From assembly GCA_014523515.1 (NCBI GenBank), contig JAATVJ010000025.1, positions 1-6,083 on the forward strand: a stretch of DNA of 6,083 nt. The letters run 5' to 3'. Source of the DNA: Nitrososphaerales archaeon TH1177. GTDB taxonomy: Archaea > Thermoproteota > Nitrososphaeria > Nitrososphaerales > Nitrososphaeraceae. Below, piece by piece: positions 5,110-6,083 of the stretch (its first letter is position 1; the number at the start of each line of letters is the position of its first letter). The translations under genes and the position numbers were made by a program. The notes under the pieces were generated by a model that worked only from the letters and a program-made list of their open reading frames with translations, was not told the DNA's origin and searched no databases.

Positions 5110-5116
5110 TTTTTTT
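5110..5116 (+). terminator. T7 tract downstream of alcohol dehydrogenase
   Basis: Seven consecutive T residues, in a T-rich context, lie about 95 nt past the dehydrogenase stop. They suit archaeal T-tract termination. No stable hairpin precedes them. Confidence 0.4.
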
Positions 5117-5120
5117 GTAC

Positions 5121-5259
5121 CAGTAGGATATGAACTAAATTTGACCTAAAAAGAGGATTTGCAATCAGTATTATATATATTTAATAATAAAAGTGGGTTC
5201 ATATAATTTCCCAGCTAAATGTATGTGATTTGAATCCTTCTATAAAGTGGGACCAGTTA
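5121..5259. repeat. Dispersed repeat, copy 2 (split or expanded)
   Basis: The left part CAGTAGGATATGAAC (5121-5135) matches 2192-2206 at 14 of 15 positions. The right part at 5227-5259 matches 2198-2230 at 30 of 33. In copy 1 these two pieces overlap and are continuous; here they lie about 90 bp apart. Between them, ATAAAAGTGGGTTC (5187-5200) looks like another partial iteration of the ATAAAGTGGGACC segment, and GATTTGCAAT (5156-5165) also occurs at 2168-2177 beside copy 1. Both copies lie 100-250 bp downstream of a plus-strand gene. Confidence 0.6.
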
Positions 5260-5465
5260 ATGCATTATATATAATTAATATGATATCAATATTTGGATAA
5301 AATTGGATTAGATATTTCATTTCTTAAACCAAATCTTATAAAAGTAAAGACTTTATCTTAATCAAAAATATTATATTTTATTATTATCAAGTTTCTCATT
5401 AATTATATCAGTGAATAAATTAATATTATAAAAAAACTTAATAGATATGATTTTTACTTTAAATA

Positions 5466-5872
5466 ATGAAAATTTTAGATAATGGCTCAATGGTCATAAA
5501 TTTTCCATATTTTAATGGACGTATTGCTACTGCAAGAGAATCAATTCATGATGGAGACACATTATATGGAGTAACATCAGGAATAGTTTCAATCAGATTT
5601 ACAGGTATAGATACACCAGAAGTTGGTTATAATTTACCAACTATAAAAGAAGATGATCTGGATGAACATCAAGCTAAACTTTATTTTGAATATCGTCCTA
5701 TTGAAGATTTTATAGATTATCTTACTGATCCATTCGATAAAAAGTATTTTGATTCAAATAATTTTCTTCAAGCATTAGGTGAGGATGTTGTACATAATCA
5801 TTTAAGAAAAGTGTTAAATGAACAAACAGCATTAAATCATAAATTTCATGCAGACAGAGCAAAAGACCTCAC
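5466..5872 (+). pseudogene. Staphylococcal-nuclease-like (thermonuclease) gene, 3' truncated
   Basis: From ATG 5466 the product shows the N-terminal OB-fold signature of the SNase family. DGDT is at residues 29-32, VSIRFTGIDTPEV spans 41-53, and the equivalents of SNase Asp21, Arg35, Asp40 and Glu43 are Asp31, Arg44, Asp49 and Glu52. These enzymes cleave DNA or RNA with calcium. After Glu52 comes a longer, acidic helical region (to about residue 134, HADRAKD), typical of larger SNase-like proteins. The open frame continues to TAG at 5925-5927, but from about 5865-5875 on it is only an out-of-frame reading of transposase sequence. The real C-terminal strands, including the equivalent of SNase Arg87, are therefore missing. 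There is no signal peptide at the N-terminus. The nuclease is most likely inactive. The SNase call rests on the two motifs; the end point is approximate. Confidence 0.65.
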
Positions 5873-6083
5873 TGTTCCAAAATCACCAATAAATTTCTTG
5901 CTGAAAATAAAGATACCATCAGATTAGAATATTTTCCTGTTAGTTCTCCTGAATACAATGCAGTAGAGGAATGTTGGAGACAAGGAAAGTACAATATACT
6001 TTCCTGTTATTATTCTACATTTGATTCTCTAAAATATACAATTTCTCATTATTATAGAAATACTAAATTCAATTTAGATATTG
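5864..6083 (+). mobile_element. IS630-family transposase, C-terminal half (runs off right edge)
   Basis: The second plus-strand frame, open from 5843 to the window end, reads HCSKITNKFLAENKDTIRLE, then YFPVSSPEYNAVEECWRQGK, and ends in FDSLKYTISHYYRNTKFNLD. The YFPxxSPExNxVEExW motif is the hallmark of IS630/Tc1-mariner DDE transposases; the Glu in the NAVE stretch is probably the third catalytic acid. SKITNKFLAENKDTIRLEYF matches the connecting region after the second catalytic Asp. No start codon or N-terminal DNA-binding domain is present: the frame is fused at about 5865-5875 to the nuclease-like gene in another frame. This is a remnant, not a clean insertion, since no terminal inverted repeat or TA duplication marks the junction. 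Whether the element's right end survives lies outside the window. Confidence 0.75.

Larger units (their letters stand above)
5016..5465. other. Intergenic region between alcohol dehydrogenase and nuclease-like gene
   Basis: I see no gene in these 450 bases. It contains a T-run at 5110-5116, a rearranged copy of the dispersed repeat spanning 5121-5259, a TGGG/CCCA inverted repeat at 5194-5213, and A/T-rich DNA up to the next start. ATTATAAA near 5425-5432 is a possible TATA box, 35-40 nt before the ATG at 5466. Confidence 0.5.

Noticed and set aside
1..6083. CRISPR array, rRNA or origin of replication
   Set aside because: No regularly spaced identical repeats, no rRNA-like conserved blocks and no replication-gene or ORB-type cluster seen on either strand.

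Overview
The window is AT-rich (roughly 70% A+T by eye), with long A/T-only intergenic stretches, TATA-like boxes about 20-30 nt before several starts, and almost no Shine-Dalgarno sequences. Together with a Sulfolobus-type zinc alcohol dehydrogenase and a short ribbon-helix-helix (RHH) protein, this points to an archaeon. A soil-type ammonia-oxidising archaeon (Nitrososphaeria, Nitrosocosmicus-like) is my best guess. That placement is inference; no rRNA or amo gene is present to prove it.

Layout from left to right. The window opens with the last ~52 codons of a DDE transposase (+, ending at 160), then ~450 bp of A/T-rich non-coding DNA with two short perfect palindromes and a terminator-like hairpin. 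Next is an OsmC-family gene on the minus strand (647-1240) whose only plausible ATG is followed after seven codons by an in-frame TAA. Divergent from it is an RHH regulator (1357-1521), also broken by an in-frame TAA where CAA (Gln) is expected, and directly joined to a cysteine-rich protein of unknown function (1581-2087). The RHH and Cys-rich genes may once have been a single gene split by a one-base slip. A 410-bp convergent intergenic region holds a dispersed repeat and several inverted repeats. It is followed by a multi-pass membrane protein on the minus strand (2501-3519) split by a frameshift in an A6T5 tract. After 440 bp of non-coding DNA comes the only fully intact, recognisable enzyme gene, a 351-aa zinc alcohol dehydrogenase (3960-5015). 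A second, rearranged copy of the dispersed repeat follows, then the N-terminal part of a staphylococcal-nuclease-like gene (from 5466) that runs out of frame into the C-terminal half of an IS630-family transposase, which continues off the right edge.

The region reads as a decaying accessory segment bounded by transposase remnants: five of the seven cellular reading frames have a stop, frameshift or truncation. The genes do not form an obvious pathway. OsmC-type peroxide/thiol chemistry and an alcohol dehydrogenase would suit stress or detoxification, but that is only suggestive.

The most interesting item is the membrane protein. It carries two tandem copies of the motif D-x3-H-x5-D-x-F-x2-P-x-H. 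Both have exactly the D/H/H spacing that I recall for the copper site of PmoC/AmoC, the membrane subunit of particulate methane and ammonia monooxygenases.
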